DNA of 55,224 bases from Candidatus Eisenbergiella merdipullorum. GTDB taxonomy: Bacteria > Bacillota > Clostridia > Lachnospirales > Lachnospiraceae. The stretch is taken from NCBI GenBank assembly GCA_019118445.1, contig DWYY01000089.1, positions 1 through 55,224 on the forward strand, in the 5' to 3' direction. This document shows positions 42,356 to 49,426 of the stretch, piece after piece; position 1 is the first letter of the stretch; each line of letters begins with the position of its first letter. Under the pieces are notes generated by a model. That model did no database searches. It was not told where the DNA came from and was given only the letters and a program-made list of their open reading frames with translations. The translations under genes were made by a program, and so were the position numbers.

Positions 42356-44137
42356 TTAGATGCGCTCCGGTACCTCTGCCTCAAGCGCCCCGGTCAGTTC
42401 TCTGATCCTAGAGAGGACGCTGCCCACCGCTTTTTCTTCCGGAATTTTCACGGCGCTGGCTTTATTGCCTCTCAGGGACAGCTCCACGCAGCCTTCCTTC
42501 AGATTCCTGGGGCTTGCCACCAGGCGCACGGGAATCCCGAGCAGGTCCGCGTCGGAGAACATGACGCCTGCGCTCACATTTCTGTCATCATAGAGCACTT
42601 CGATACCCGCCTTCTGCAGGGCTTCATACAGGCGGTCCGCCTGGGCATGCACTTCAGCGTTGTCCCCTCTCATGCAGCACAAATGTACCTGCCAGGGCGC
42701 GATGCTGATGGGCCAGATAGGGCCGTAGTCGTCGTGCCGGGCTTCGCAGACAGAGGCAGCAAGCCTGCCGATGCCGATCCCGTAGCAGCCCATAACGGGG
42801 ATGTGACTGTTTCCTTTTTCATCCACATACTGCATATGCATGGAACGGGTGTATTTGTCGCCAAGCTGAAAGATATTGCCCACCTCGATGCCTCGTGAGA
42901 TGGTCAGGCTCTTCCTCCCGCAGACCGGGCAGATGCCCCCCGCAAAAGCCTTGGCAAGATCCCGGTATTCCGCTTCCGGACAGTCCCTTTTCATATCCAG
43001 TCCCACAAGATGCCATCCTTCCCGGTTCGCTCCGCAGGAAAGCCCGGAAAGGTCTTTCAGAGAGCGGTCAAACAGGACCGTGCTTCCCTCCGGCGCATGC
43101 AAGGAAACCGGACCGATGAAGCCTGCATGAAGGCCGCTTTTTTCCGTAATGACGGCGGGGTAGATGTCCTCCCCGAGAAAAGCGGTCAGTTTTGCCTCAT
43201 TTACCTCCAGGTCGCCGCGCAGGAACAGGATGACATAGGAATCATCTTTGTTTTTCTGGTAAACCACAGCCTTGCAGGTGCGGGAAGGCGCGATATGCAG
43301 AAAATCCGTCAGTTCTTCGATGGTATGTACGCCGGGCGTTTCCACGGGAAGCAGCGCGTCCTGCCTGTCATCGGCCCTTTCCTCCTGTCTGTCACCGTCT
43401 GTCCCCTCCGATGCATATACGCATTCCGCCGCTTCCATATTTGCGCTGTAGCCGCATTCCGGGCACAGGACGATGGAATCCTCTCCGGCAGGCACGAGCA
43501 GCATGAATTCATGGGACAGATTTCCGCCCATCATGCCGGAATCCGATGCCACACAGTGTACTTCAGGAATGCCTGCACGGGCAAAAATGCGCTGATAGGC
43601 CCTAAGGCAGCGCTCATAGTAGCTTTCCAGATCCTTCTGGGAGGTATGGAAGGAATAGGCGTCCTTCATGGTGAACTCCCTTACCCGGATCAGTCCTGCG
43701 CGGGGACGGGCCTCATCCCGGAATTTAGTCTGGATCTGATAGATCATGAATGGATAACGGCTGTAGGTGGAAGCGTAATCCCGCACAAGTTGGACGGCGG
43801 CCTCCTCGTGGGTCATGCCGAGCACCATTTTTGCCCCGTTTCTGTCCGTGAACCGCAGAAGCTCGCTGCCTACGGACTCATATCTGCCGGATTCCTCCCA
43901 GAGGGAAGCGGGCAGCGCCACAGGGAAGGAAACTTCCTGTCCGCCCAGGGCATCCATTTCCTCCCGGATGATCTCCTCGATCTTCTTTGTGATCCTTTTT
44001 AACGGCGGGAGAGAAGAATAAATGCCGTTTGCCACGTATTTTATGTAGCCTCCCCGCAGCATGAGCGCGTGACTCGCCACCACGCAGTCGGACGGGGTTT
44101 CCTTGAAACGGTCGCCGACCAGATTTGAAAGCTTCAT
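42356..44137 (-). CDS. proS: Prolyl-tRNA synthetase, bacterial type with editing insertion
   Basis: A 593-residue class II synthetase. Motif 1 region RGGYIKYVANGIYSSLPPL and motif 2 FRDEARPRAGLIRVREFTMKDAYSFH lie in the N-terminal third. A cis-editing (INS/YbaK-like) domain interrupts the core (about residues 225-385), including RTCKAVVYQKNKDDSYVILFLRGD and VLFDRSLKDLSGLSCGANREG. Then come GIGIGRLAASVCEA (motif 3) and the anticodon-binding domain with PWQVHLCC. The start at 44137 has AAAGGAGAT upstream; a longer frame to 44215 would run into the leader hairpin. No T-box leader was found, but a terminator-like hairpin sits in the leader. Confidence 0.95.
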   Translation of the reverse strand: MKLSNLVGDRFKETPSDCVVASHALMLRGGYIKYVANGIYSSLPPLKRITKKIEEIIREEMDALGGQEVSFPVALPASLWEESGRYESVGSELLRFTDRNGAKMVLGMTHEEAAVQLVRDYASTYSRYPFMIYQIQTKFRDEARPRAGLIRVREFTMKDAYSFHTSQKDLESYYERCLRAYQRIFARAGIPEVHCVASDSGMMGGNLSHEFMLLVPAGEDSIVLCPECGYSANMEAAECVYASEGTDGDRQEERADDRQDALLPVETPGVHTIEELTDFLHIAPSRTCKAVVYQKNKDDSYVILFLRGDLEVNEAKLTAFLGEDIYPAVITEKSGLHAGFIGPVSLHAPEGSTVLFDRSLKDLSGLSCGANREGWHLVGLDMKRDCPEAEYRDLAKAFAGGICPVCGRKSLTISRGIEVGNIFQLGDKYTRSMHMQYVDEKGNSHIPVMGCYGIGIGRLAASVCEARHDDYGPIWPISIAPWQVHLCCMRGDNAEVHAQADRLYEALQKAGIEVLYDDRNVSAGVMFSDADLLGIPVRLVASPRNLKEGCVELSLRGNKASAVKIPEEKAVGSVLSRIRELTGALEAEVPERI

Positions 44138-44199
44138 ATGATCTCCTTTCCGGAGCGTCAGCATCCGGACGGGCCGCCGCTGAAATTGCTCCTGTATAG

Positions 44200-44252
44200 A
44201 AAATGCCCTGAACATCTCTTCCCTGCAGCTCAGGGCCGGATATGTTCAGGGC
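44200..44252 (-). promoter_or_regulatory. Candidate attenuator hairpin in the proS leader
   Basis: Read on the minus strand, GCCCTGAACAT (44252-44242) pairs perfectly with ATGTTCAGGGC (44215-44205). An inner CCCTG/CAGGG hairpin (44235-44221) is nested in it, and ATTTTCT follows. It lies about 70 nt upstream of the proS start and downstream of its promoter, so it could end transcription early. The conserved T-box sequence that normally controls such genes was not found. Confidence 0.55.
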
Positions 44253-44294
44253 GGACTGCTCAGACAAAGGTTTTCAACGCCTTTTGGTGAAAAA

Positions 44295-44343
44295 AGAATA
44301 GCACAGCAAAAACAGTGCGTCAAGGGGAAAACGATGTTATAAT
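44295..44343. promoter_or_regulatory. Divergent promoters for proS and the phosphatidyltransferase gene
   Basis: Minus strand: TTGACG (44323-44318), a 17-nt spacer, TATTCT (44300-44295), a strong match that gives a proS leader of about 150 nt. Plus strand: extended -10 TGT-TATAAT (44335-44343) without a clear -35 box, 78 bp before the downstream ATG. Confidence 0.75.
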
Positions 44344-44420
44344 GGAAAAACAAAAGAAAGACGGCCGCGCCCGCAGGCTTGACGGCGGACGGCGGCGGAA
44401 ACGAGGAGGAGACACTGCCG

Positions 44421-44996
44421 ATGAAAAACAGAATAGACAAAAAGGAAATTTTCTCGATCCCCAACATCATGGGATATTTTCGGATCCTGCTGATCCCGCT
44501 TTTTTCCTGGCTGTACTGCACGGCGGACAGTACGGGAGATTATTATGCGGCCGCCGCCGTGGTGGGTGTTTCCGGACTGACGGACATGTTTGACGGCAAG
44601 ATTGCCAGGCACTTCAACATGGTCACCGAACTGGGAAAATTCATCGACCCGCTGGCTGACAAGCTCACCCAGGCAGCCCTGCTCATCTGTCTGGCTGTCC
44701 GCTATCCGCTGATGCGGGCGGTGCTGGTCCTGTTTATCATCAAAGAAGGCTTCATGGTGGTCATGGGCGGGCTGCTCCTTCCGCGCGGAAAGAAGCTGGA
44801 CGGCGCCATGTGGTTTGGCAAGGTCTGCACGGCTGTGCTGTATGCGGTGCTGTTTGTTTTGCTGCTTCTGCCTGAGATCGGGACGACGGCAGCCAATGTG
44901 CTGATCACGGTCTGCGGCGTGTTCCTTTTGTTTTCCTTCCTGATGTATATTCCTGTCTTCCGGAAGATGTGGAAAGAAAGCGAAAAGAACGGATAA
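44421..44996 (+). CDS. CDP-alcohol phosphatidyltransferase (PgsA-like)
   Basis: A 191-residue membrane enzyme that joins a CDP-linked lipid with an alcohol phosphate, most likely glycerol-3-phosphate for phosphatidylglycerol synthesis. The signature is complete: TDMFDGKIARHFNMVTELGKFIDPLADK contains D-x2-D-G-x2-A-R-x8-G-x3-D-x3-D, the last Asp being the expected base. About five helices are visible (IMGYFRILLIPLFSWLY at the start, VLITVCGVFLLFSFLMYIPVF at the end). The ATG at 44421 is preferred; GAGGAGGA is 10 nt upstream. Clostridia often have several paralogues, so PgsA identity itself is not certain. Confidence 0.85.
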   Translation: MKNRIDKKEIFSIPNIMGYFRILLIPLFSWLYCTADSTGDYYAAAAVVGVSGLTDMFDGKIARHFNMVTELGKFIDPLADKLTQAALLICLAVRYPLMRAVLVLFIIKEGFMVVMGGLLLPRGKKLDGAMWFGKVCTAVLYAVLFVLLLLPEIGTTAANVLITVCGVFLLFSFLMYIPVFRKMWKESEKNG

Positions 44997-45013
44997 AGAT
45001 TTTTTATGTTCCT

Positions 45014-45046
45014 ATTCCCCGCTGTTCCAGGCAGACAGCGGGGAAT
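45014..45046 (+). terminator. Terminator-like stem after the phosphatidyltransferase gene
   Basis: ATTCCCCGCTGT (45014-45025) pairs perfectly with ACAGCGGGGAAT (45035-45046). No T-run follows on the plus strand; on the minus strand it is followed by AGGAAC. Confidence 0.6.
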
Positions 45047-45147
45047 GTCATATCTGCAGGAAGATCAATCCTGCGGTTCTGCCGGTCTGGTCAGACTTTC
45101 CGATCCTTTTTTTAATAGATATCCGGTTATTGAGAAATGCTCTCATC

Positions 45148-45183
45148 ATGGTTATTGACAACTAACCATAGTAAGTATATACT
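45148..45183 (+). promoter_or_regulatory. Promoter of the metal operon with embedded palindromic operator
   Basis: TTGACA (45155-45160), a 17-nt spacer, TATACT (45178-45183): a near-consensus promoter. A perfect inverted repeat, ATGGTTA (45148-45154) and TAACCAT (45163-45169), encloses the -35 box, and AGTATATACT, itself palindromic, covers the -10 box. Binding of a metal-responsive repressor here would block RNA polymerase. Which regulator binds is not known; the GGTTA/TAACC halves recall DtxR-type boxes but the spacing is longer. Confidence 0.8.
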
Positions 45184-45215
45184 AATTTAAGGCTGAGGAA
45201 AGGATGTGATCATGT

Positions 45216-45425
45216 ATGCCGCTTACGATGGCTGCCATTGGAGAAATGAATACGATCAGCAGGGTCGGAGGAAATGAAGAAACAAGGAGATTCCTAGAAA
45301 ACCTGGGATTTGTGGCAGGAGCGGAGGTGACTGTGCTTTCTGCGATCAGCGGAAATGTCATTGTGAACATCAAAGACTCCAGAGTTGCCATAAATGCCGA
45401 AATGGCACGGCATATTTATCTGTAA
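45216..45425 (+). CDS. feoA: FeoA-family protein (first)
   Basis: A 69-residue cytoplasmic SH3-like protein, first of two FeoA genes. Typical segments: ISRVGGNEETRRFLENLGFVAGAEVTVLSAISGNVIVNIKDSRVAINAEMARHIYL. FeoA is thought to bind FeoB and stimulate Fe(II) uptake. The leader from the promoter is about 25 nt, with GAAAGGATG upstream of the start. It is 87 bp before the second FeoA gene. The two share the fold but little identity, so they may have different partners. Confidence 0.88.
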   Translation: MPLTMAAIGEMNTISRVGGNEETRRFLENLGFVAGAEVTVLSAISGNVIVNIKDSRVAINAEMARHIYL

Positions 45426-45512
45426 TGATTTTTTATAGTATCCGTTCTGAAGGGCAAACGGAAGACTCCTGGACTTAGGGCCGCAGGAAAACAGGGAAAG
45501 GAGAGAGAGGAT

Positions 45513-45737
45513 ATGACATTAGGTGATGCAAAGGTGGGAAGTACGGTGGTCGTGACCAGGATAGAGGGCGACAGTGCTTATAAGCGCCGGATCATGGATA
45601 TGGGGATCACCAAAGGCAGCGAACTCTATATCAGAAAGGTCGCGCCCCTAGGAGATCCGGTTGAGATCACAGTCCGAGGATATGAACTGTCTGTGAGAAA
45701 GAATGACGCGCAGTGTGTGCAGATACAGGCAAAATAA
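45513..45737 (+). CDS. feoA: FeoA-family protein (second)
   Basis: A 74-residue FeoA protein with the standard pattern LGDAKVGSTVVVTRIEGDSAYKRRIMDMGITKGSELYIRKVAPLGDPVEITVRGYELSVRKNDA, closer to classical FeoA than the first copy: the RRIMDMG and APLGDP motifs are present. GGAAAGGAGAGAGG precedes the ATG. It lies 41 bp before feoB. Confidence 0.92.
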   Translation: MTLGDAKVGSTVVVTRIEGDSAYKRRIMDMGITKGSELYIRKVAPLGDPVEITVRGYELSVRKNDAQCVQIQAK

Positions 45738-45778
45738 AAGTATCTTACATCAGGCAGAATCAAAGGAGGTAGTAAGAA

Positions 45779-47962
45779 ATGGCAATCAGAATTGCGCTGG
45801 CCGGTAATCCGAACTGCGGAAAAACGACCATGTTCAATGCTCTGACCGGGGCAAACCAGTATGTCGGAAACTGGCCGGGCGTCACGGTTGAGAAAAAGGA
45901 AGGAAAAGTAAAAAGCAGAAAAGCGAAGGGGGAAGATGTTATCGTGACGGATCTTCCGGGCATTTATTCCCTCTCCCCCTATACTCTGGAGGAGGTCGTC
46001 AGCCGTGATTATATTCTGGAAGAGAATCCGGATGTGATCATCGATCTGGTGGACGCCACGAATATCGAACGCAACCTGTATCTGACCACGCAGCTTATAG
46101 AGACGGGCGTGCCGGTGGTGATCGCCCTTAATATGTCAGACCTGCTTGCGAAAAGAGGGATCAAGATCGATACCAAACGCCTCTCCCTGCTTCTTGGCTG
46201 CCCGATCATTGAGACCTCTGCTCTCAGGCAGACCGGCCTTGGAGAATTGATCGATGAGGCTGTGAAGGTGGCGAGAAAGAATGAGACTGCGCTTCCGGGA
46301 GAGATTTTTTCCGAAGAGCTGGAAAGCGCGGTGCGGGAAACGGGTTCTCTCCTTCCGGATGGCATCGCGGAGAACAGGAAAAGATGGTATGCGGTCAAGT
46401 TCCTTGAAAATGACAGCAGGGTGGTGGAAAGCGTAAAGCTTCCCGCGTCCTCTCTTTCAAAGATCGCTGAACTGAGAGAGGCGATCGGGAAGGAACATGA
46501 TGATGACATGGAAAGCATTGTAACGGATGAACGTTACAAGTACATACAGAAGATCGTGGGTACCACGGTGCGGAAAGGGAAAGAGCAGCTTACGGTTTCT
46601 GATAAGATCGACCGGATCGTCACCAACCGTATCCTGGGCATCCCAATCTTTATCGTGGTCATGTGGCTGGTTTATTATGTGTCCGTAACAACCGTGGGTA
46701 CCTGGGTGACAGACTGGACCAATGATGTGTTTGTTGTGGCGGTCCAGGATGCGGTGAGCAGCTTCCTGGGATTCATCGGGGCCGGTGATGTGGTGACAGG
46801 CCTTGTGGTGGACGGCATCATCGGCGGTCTGGGAGCGGTCCTTGGATTTGTTCCCCAGATGGCAGTCCTGTTCCTCTTCCTGTCCATCCTGGAGGACTGC
46901 GGATACATGGTCCGTATCGCGTTCGTCATGGACCGTGTGTTCCGCCACTTCGGGCTGTCCGGAAAGAGCTTCATCCCGCTTTTGATCTCTTCGGGATGCG
47001 GCGTGCCGGGGATCATGGCATCTAAGACCATTGAGCAGGATAATGACCGGCGCCTGACCATCATGACGGCGACCTTTATCCCGTGCGGAGCCAAACTGCC
47101 TGTCATCGCCCTGATCGGCGGCGTGATCGCAGGGGCGTCTGCGGGATACACGGAAAGCTCCTTTATCGCCCCCCTCATGTATTTTGTCGGTATTGCGGCA
47201 GTGCTGGTGTCTGCCATCATCCTGAAAAAGACGAAACCTTTCTCCGGAAAACCGGCTCCTTTTGTAATGGAGCTTCCCCAGTATCATATTCCCCAGGCAA
47301 AGACTGTCCTGCTTCATGTGTGGGAGAGATTGAAAGGCTTCATCATCAAAGCCGGGACCATTCTGTTTTTGGCATGCGTGGTCATGTGGTTCCTGGGAGG
47401 ATATGGGTTTGCGGACGGCAGATTTGGAATGGTAGAGGACAGCGCGGACAGCCTGCTGGCGATGATCGGCGGGGTTATCGCTCCGATCTTCGTTCCCCTT
47501 GGCTTTGGAGAGTGGCAGCCGGTTGCGGCTTCAATCTCCGGATTCACGGCAAAGGAAGCCATCGTATCTACCATGGGAGTCCTGGCTAACGTGGCAGGAG
47601 ATACGGAAGATGCGGCGAATGTGGCGAGCGGTGTGGCAGCATGGTTCCCGTCAGCCATAGGAGCATTTTCCTTCCTGATGTTTAACCTGCTGGATTCCCC
47701 GTGCCTTGCGGCAATCTCGACCATGGCGCAGCAGCTGCAGTCCAGGAAGTGGTTCTGGTTTGCGATCCTGTTCCAGAACATATTTGCTTATGTGGTTTCC
47801 CTGATCGTATATCAGATCGGCACCTTTGCGACGGGCGGAGGCTTTACCGTCGGCACAGCAGTGGGATTCCTCTTTGCGGCTGTCATATTGATCCTTTTGT
47901 TCCGGCCGGATCCCTACAAGAACCAGAGAGTATATTCAAAACGGTCCGTGCAGGCCGCGTAA
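45779..47962 (+). CDS. feoB: Ferrous iron transporter FeoB
   Basis: A 727-residue Fe(II) importer. The N-terminal GTPase domain has G1 GNPNCGKTT (residues 9-17), G3 DLPG (near 60) and G4 NMSD (near 119), followed by a helical guanine-dissociation-inhibitor-like region to about 270. The membrane part has the two Gate segments, IPLLISSGCGVPGIMASKTIEQ with its conserved Cys and FTAKEAIVSTMGVLANVAGD, plus FIPCGAKLPVIALIGG. About 8-10 helices are visible, and length is normal. AAAGGAGGTAG precedes the start. The downstream small genes are probably accessory subunits. Confidence 0.97.
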   Translation: MAIRIALAGNPNCGKTTMFNALTGANQYVGNWPGVTVEKKEGKVKSRKAKGEDVIVTDLPGIYSLSPYTLEEVVSRDYILEENPDVIIDLVDATNIERNLYLTTQLIETGVPVVIALNMSDLLAKRGIKIDTKRLSLLLGCPIIETSALRQTGLGELIDEAVKVARKNETALPGEIFSEELESAVRETGSLLPDGIAENRKRWYAVKFLENDSRVVESVKLPASSLSKIAELREAIGKEHDDDMESIVTDERYKYIQKIVGTTVRKGKEQLTVSDKIDRIVTNRILGIPIFIVVMWLVYYVSVTTVGTWVTDWTNDVFVVAVQDAVSSFLGFIGAGDVVTGLVVDGIIGGLGAVLGFVPQMAVLFLFLSILEDCGYMVRIAFVMDRVFRHFGLSGKSFIPLLISSGCGVPGIMASKTIEQDNDRRLTIMTATFIPCGAKLPVIALIGGVIAGASAGYTESSFIAPLMYFVGIAAVLVSAIILKKTKPFSGKPAPFVMELPQYHIPQAKTVLLHVWERLKGFIIKAGTILFLACVVMWFLGGYGFADGRFGMVEDSADSLLAMIGGVIAPIFVPLGFGEWQPVAASISGFTAKEAIVSTMGVLANVAGDTEDAANVASGVAAWFPSAIGAFSFLMFNLLDSPCLAAISTMAQQLQSRKWFWFAILFQNIFAYVVSLIVYQIGTFATGGGFTVGTAVGFLFAAVILILLFRPDPYKNQRVYSKRSVQAA

Positions 47963-47985
47963 ACCGGAAAGGAGGAGTATGTATC

Positions 47986-48165
47986 ATGGCAGATATGATA
48001 ATTCTTATATTGATCATAGGATACTGTGCTTTTCTCATCTACAGAAACCATAAAAATAAAAAGAACGGGAAACCGACCGGATGCGCGGGTTGCGCCGGTG
48101 CAAACTGCACCGGAGGCTGCAGCGCCTGCTTATGGCATTCCGATCCTGCGCCGGATAAGAACTGA
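47986..48165 (+). CDS. FeoB-associated Cys-rich membrane protein
   Basis: A 59-residue protein with one N-terminal membrane helix (MIILILIIGYCAFLIY) and a Cys-rich tail: GCAGCAGANCTGGCSAC, six Cys in 17 residues. Proteins of this design follow feoB in many clostridia and are taken to be iron-handling partners, replacing FeoC. GAAAGGAGGAG lies just upstream. It starts 23 bp after feoB. Confidence 0.85.
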   Translation: MADMIILILIIGYCAFLIYRNHKNKKNGKPTGCAGCAGANCTGGCSACLWHSDPAPDKN

Positions 48166-48181
48166 AGGGCAGGGGATCACT

Positions 48182-48313
48182 ATGGGTAATTCGACCGGTT
48201 CCATGTTTTATGCATTCGGAGCTTTCCTGATCCTGTATATTATTGGAGCATCGATCTACCAGCTTTATCTGCTGGTTAAAAAGTGGAAAGAGCATAAAAA
48301 TAAGAAAAAGTAA
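48182..48313 (+). CDS. 43-residue single-helix membrane protein
   Basis: A very small protein: MGNSTGSMFYAFGAFLILYIIGASIYQLYLL is mostly one membrane helix, followed by a strongly basic tail, KKWKEHKNKKK. No domain is known. It sits 16 bp after the Cys-rich gene and 12 bp before the HMA gene, inside a tight operon, with GGGCAGGGG upstream. A stabilising subunit for FeoB or the ATPase is a reasonable guess only. Confidence 0.65.
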   Translation: MGNSTGSMFYAFGAFLILYIIGASIYQLYLLVKKWKEHKNKKK

Positions 48314-48325
48314 AGAAGGATCATT

Positions 48326-48688
48326 ATGGTTGATGCGATTATATTGCTTATTGTAGCTGTGCTGCTGATATTTGCTGCCAAGGGTACAGTCAAACACTTC
48401 AGGGGCGAAGGTCCCTGCTGTGGCGGCGGCTCCGGAAAACCGGAAAAAGTAAAAAAGAAAACGCTGGATGGCTCTGTGAGAGGCAGGCGGACGGTCAAGA
48501 TCGCGGGCATGCACTGCCAGAACTGTGCGAATGCAGTGACAAATGCACTGAACGGGATCGACGGTGTCAGCGCGAAGGTAAATCTGAATGATAACAGTGC
48601 GGAAGTATCGTTTGACCGCGCTGTAGATGATGATGATCTAAAGCGGGCTGTGGAAAAAGCAGGCTATAAAGTTATCAGGATTTCATGA
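48326..48688 (+). CDS. Membrane-tethered HMA (metal-binding) protein
   Basis: A 120-residue protein. One membrane helix (residues 3-20, DAIILLIVAVLLIFAAKG) is followed by a CCGGG segment and a basic linker, then a heavy-metal-associated domain (about 52-120) with GMHCQNCANAV (Cys near 63 and 66) and the FDRAVDDDDLKRAVEKAGY end of the fold. Soluble HMA domains carry Cu(I) or other soft metals to P-type ATPases; here the domain is anchored in the membrane. The ATPase encoded further down has no CxxC in its own N-terminal domain, so this protein may act as its donor in trans. That link is inference. Confidence 0.85.
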   Translation: MVDAIILLIVAVLLIFAAKGTVKHFRGEGPCCGGGSGKPEKVKKKTLDGSVRGRRTVKIAGMHCQNCANAVTNALNGIDGVSAKVNLNDNSAEVSFDRAVDDDDLKRAVEKAGYKVIRIS

Positions 48689-48726
48689 ACACAGAGGCAA
48701 TGCGACTGGTATGGCGGGAGGCAGCC

Positions 48727-49131
48727 ATGGACAAAAAAGAGCAGATCATTAGGAAACTGAGGGAAAATGGATGCCGGATCACAAAGCAGCGTCAGATACT
48801 GATCGATATCATTCTGGAAAATGACTGCTACAGTTGTAAAGAAATATTTTATAAAGCCTCACAGTTAGATGACGGGATAGGTGTTGCGACTGTGTACCGC
48901 ATGATCAACGCTCTTGAGGAGATCGGAGTGATCAGCCGTGAGAGCGTATATAAGATAGAGTACCCGGAGGACCGCTCCAGGCAGGAAGTCTGCGAGATTG
49001 CCCTGGATGATGACACGGTCTGCCGGCTTTCGGAAAGAAACTGGAAGAGGGTAGTGCAGGAAGGGATGAAGCAGTGCGGTTATCTTCAGGATCAGAAGAT
49101 CATCCGGATCAGATTCCTGCACGGGTTATAA
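48727..49131 (+). CDS. Fur-family-like regulator lacking the metal-binding segment
   Basis: A 134-residue protein. The winged-helix half is Fur-like: RENGCRITKQRQILIDIILENDCYSCKEIFYKA, then IGVATVYRMINALEEIGVI. The C-terminal half is short and lacks the His-rich HHHHxxCxxCG-type segment, reading instead EICEI-like and TVCRLSERNWKRVVQEGMK, so the usual regulatory and zinc ligands are missing. The ATG at 48727 follows GGGAGGCAGCC; an ATG at 48685 overlaps the HMA stop by 4 bp and would add 14 residues. It may repress the operon through the palindrome at 45148. Family is clear; mode of sensing is unknown. Confidence 0.78.
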   Translation: MDKKEQIIRKLRENGCRITKQRQILIDIILENDCYSCKEIFYKASQLDDGIGVATVYRMINALEEIGVISRESVYKIEYPEDRSRQEVCEIALDDDTVCRLSERNWKRVVQEGMKQCGYLQDQKIIRIRFLHGL

Positions 49132-49174
49132 ACATAAATAGACGGTGGTGCAGTCAAGCGGGAGGTAAAGAAAT

Positions 49175-49426
49175 ATGTTTTGTGCAGAGACATTAAAAAA
49201 GATCGGTTTATTTACAGGAGGAGTCCTCTTTGGCACAGCGGGGATCAAGGTGCTTTCCGGCAAGGATGCCAAAAATATCTATGTGAATTGTACAGCGGCA
49301 GCGCTCCGCGCCAAAGACTCTGTCATGAAGACCGTGACAACTGTTCAGGAAAATGCGGAAGATATCCTCGCTGAGGCACAGCAGGTCAACGAGAAGAGGA
49401 CAGAGGAAGAGACGGAACAGCCATGA
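49175..49426 (+). CDS. DUF6110 family small membrane protein
   Basis: An 83-residue protein with one hydrophobic segment near the N-terminus (LFTGGVLFGTAGIKVL), then a helical, charged tail with AKDSVMKTVTTVQENAEDILAEAQQV. It resembles the DUF6110 family, which is known mostly as a neighbour of P-type ATPases in clostridia. GGGAGGTAAAG precedes the start. Its stop codon overlaps the ATPase ATG (ATGA), so the two are translationally coupled, which supports a role as a small subunit or regulator of the pump. Confidence 0.7.
   Translation: MFCAETLKKIGLFTGGVLFGTAGIKVLSGKDAKNIYVNCTAAALRAKDSVMKTVTTVQENAEDILAEAQQVNEKRTEEETEQP

Noticed and set aside
44138..44330. T-box riboswitch in the proS leader
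   Set aside because: The conserved AGGGTGG-ACCGCG-type element was not found on the minus strand, and the leader is shorter than usual.
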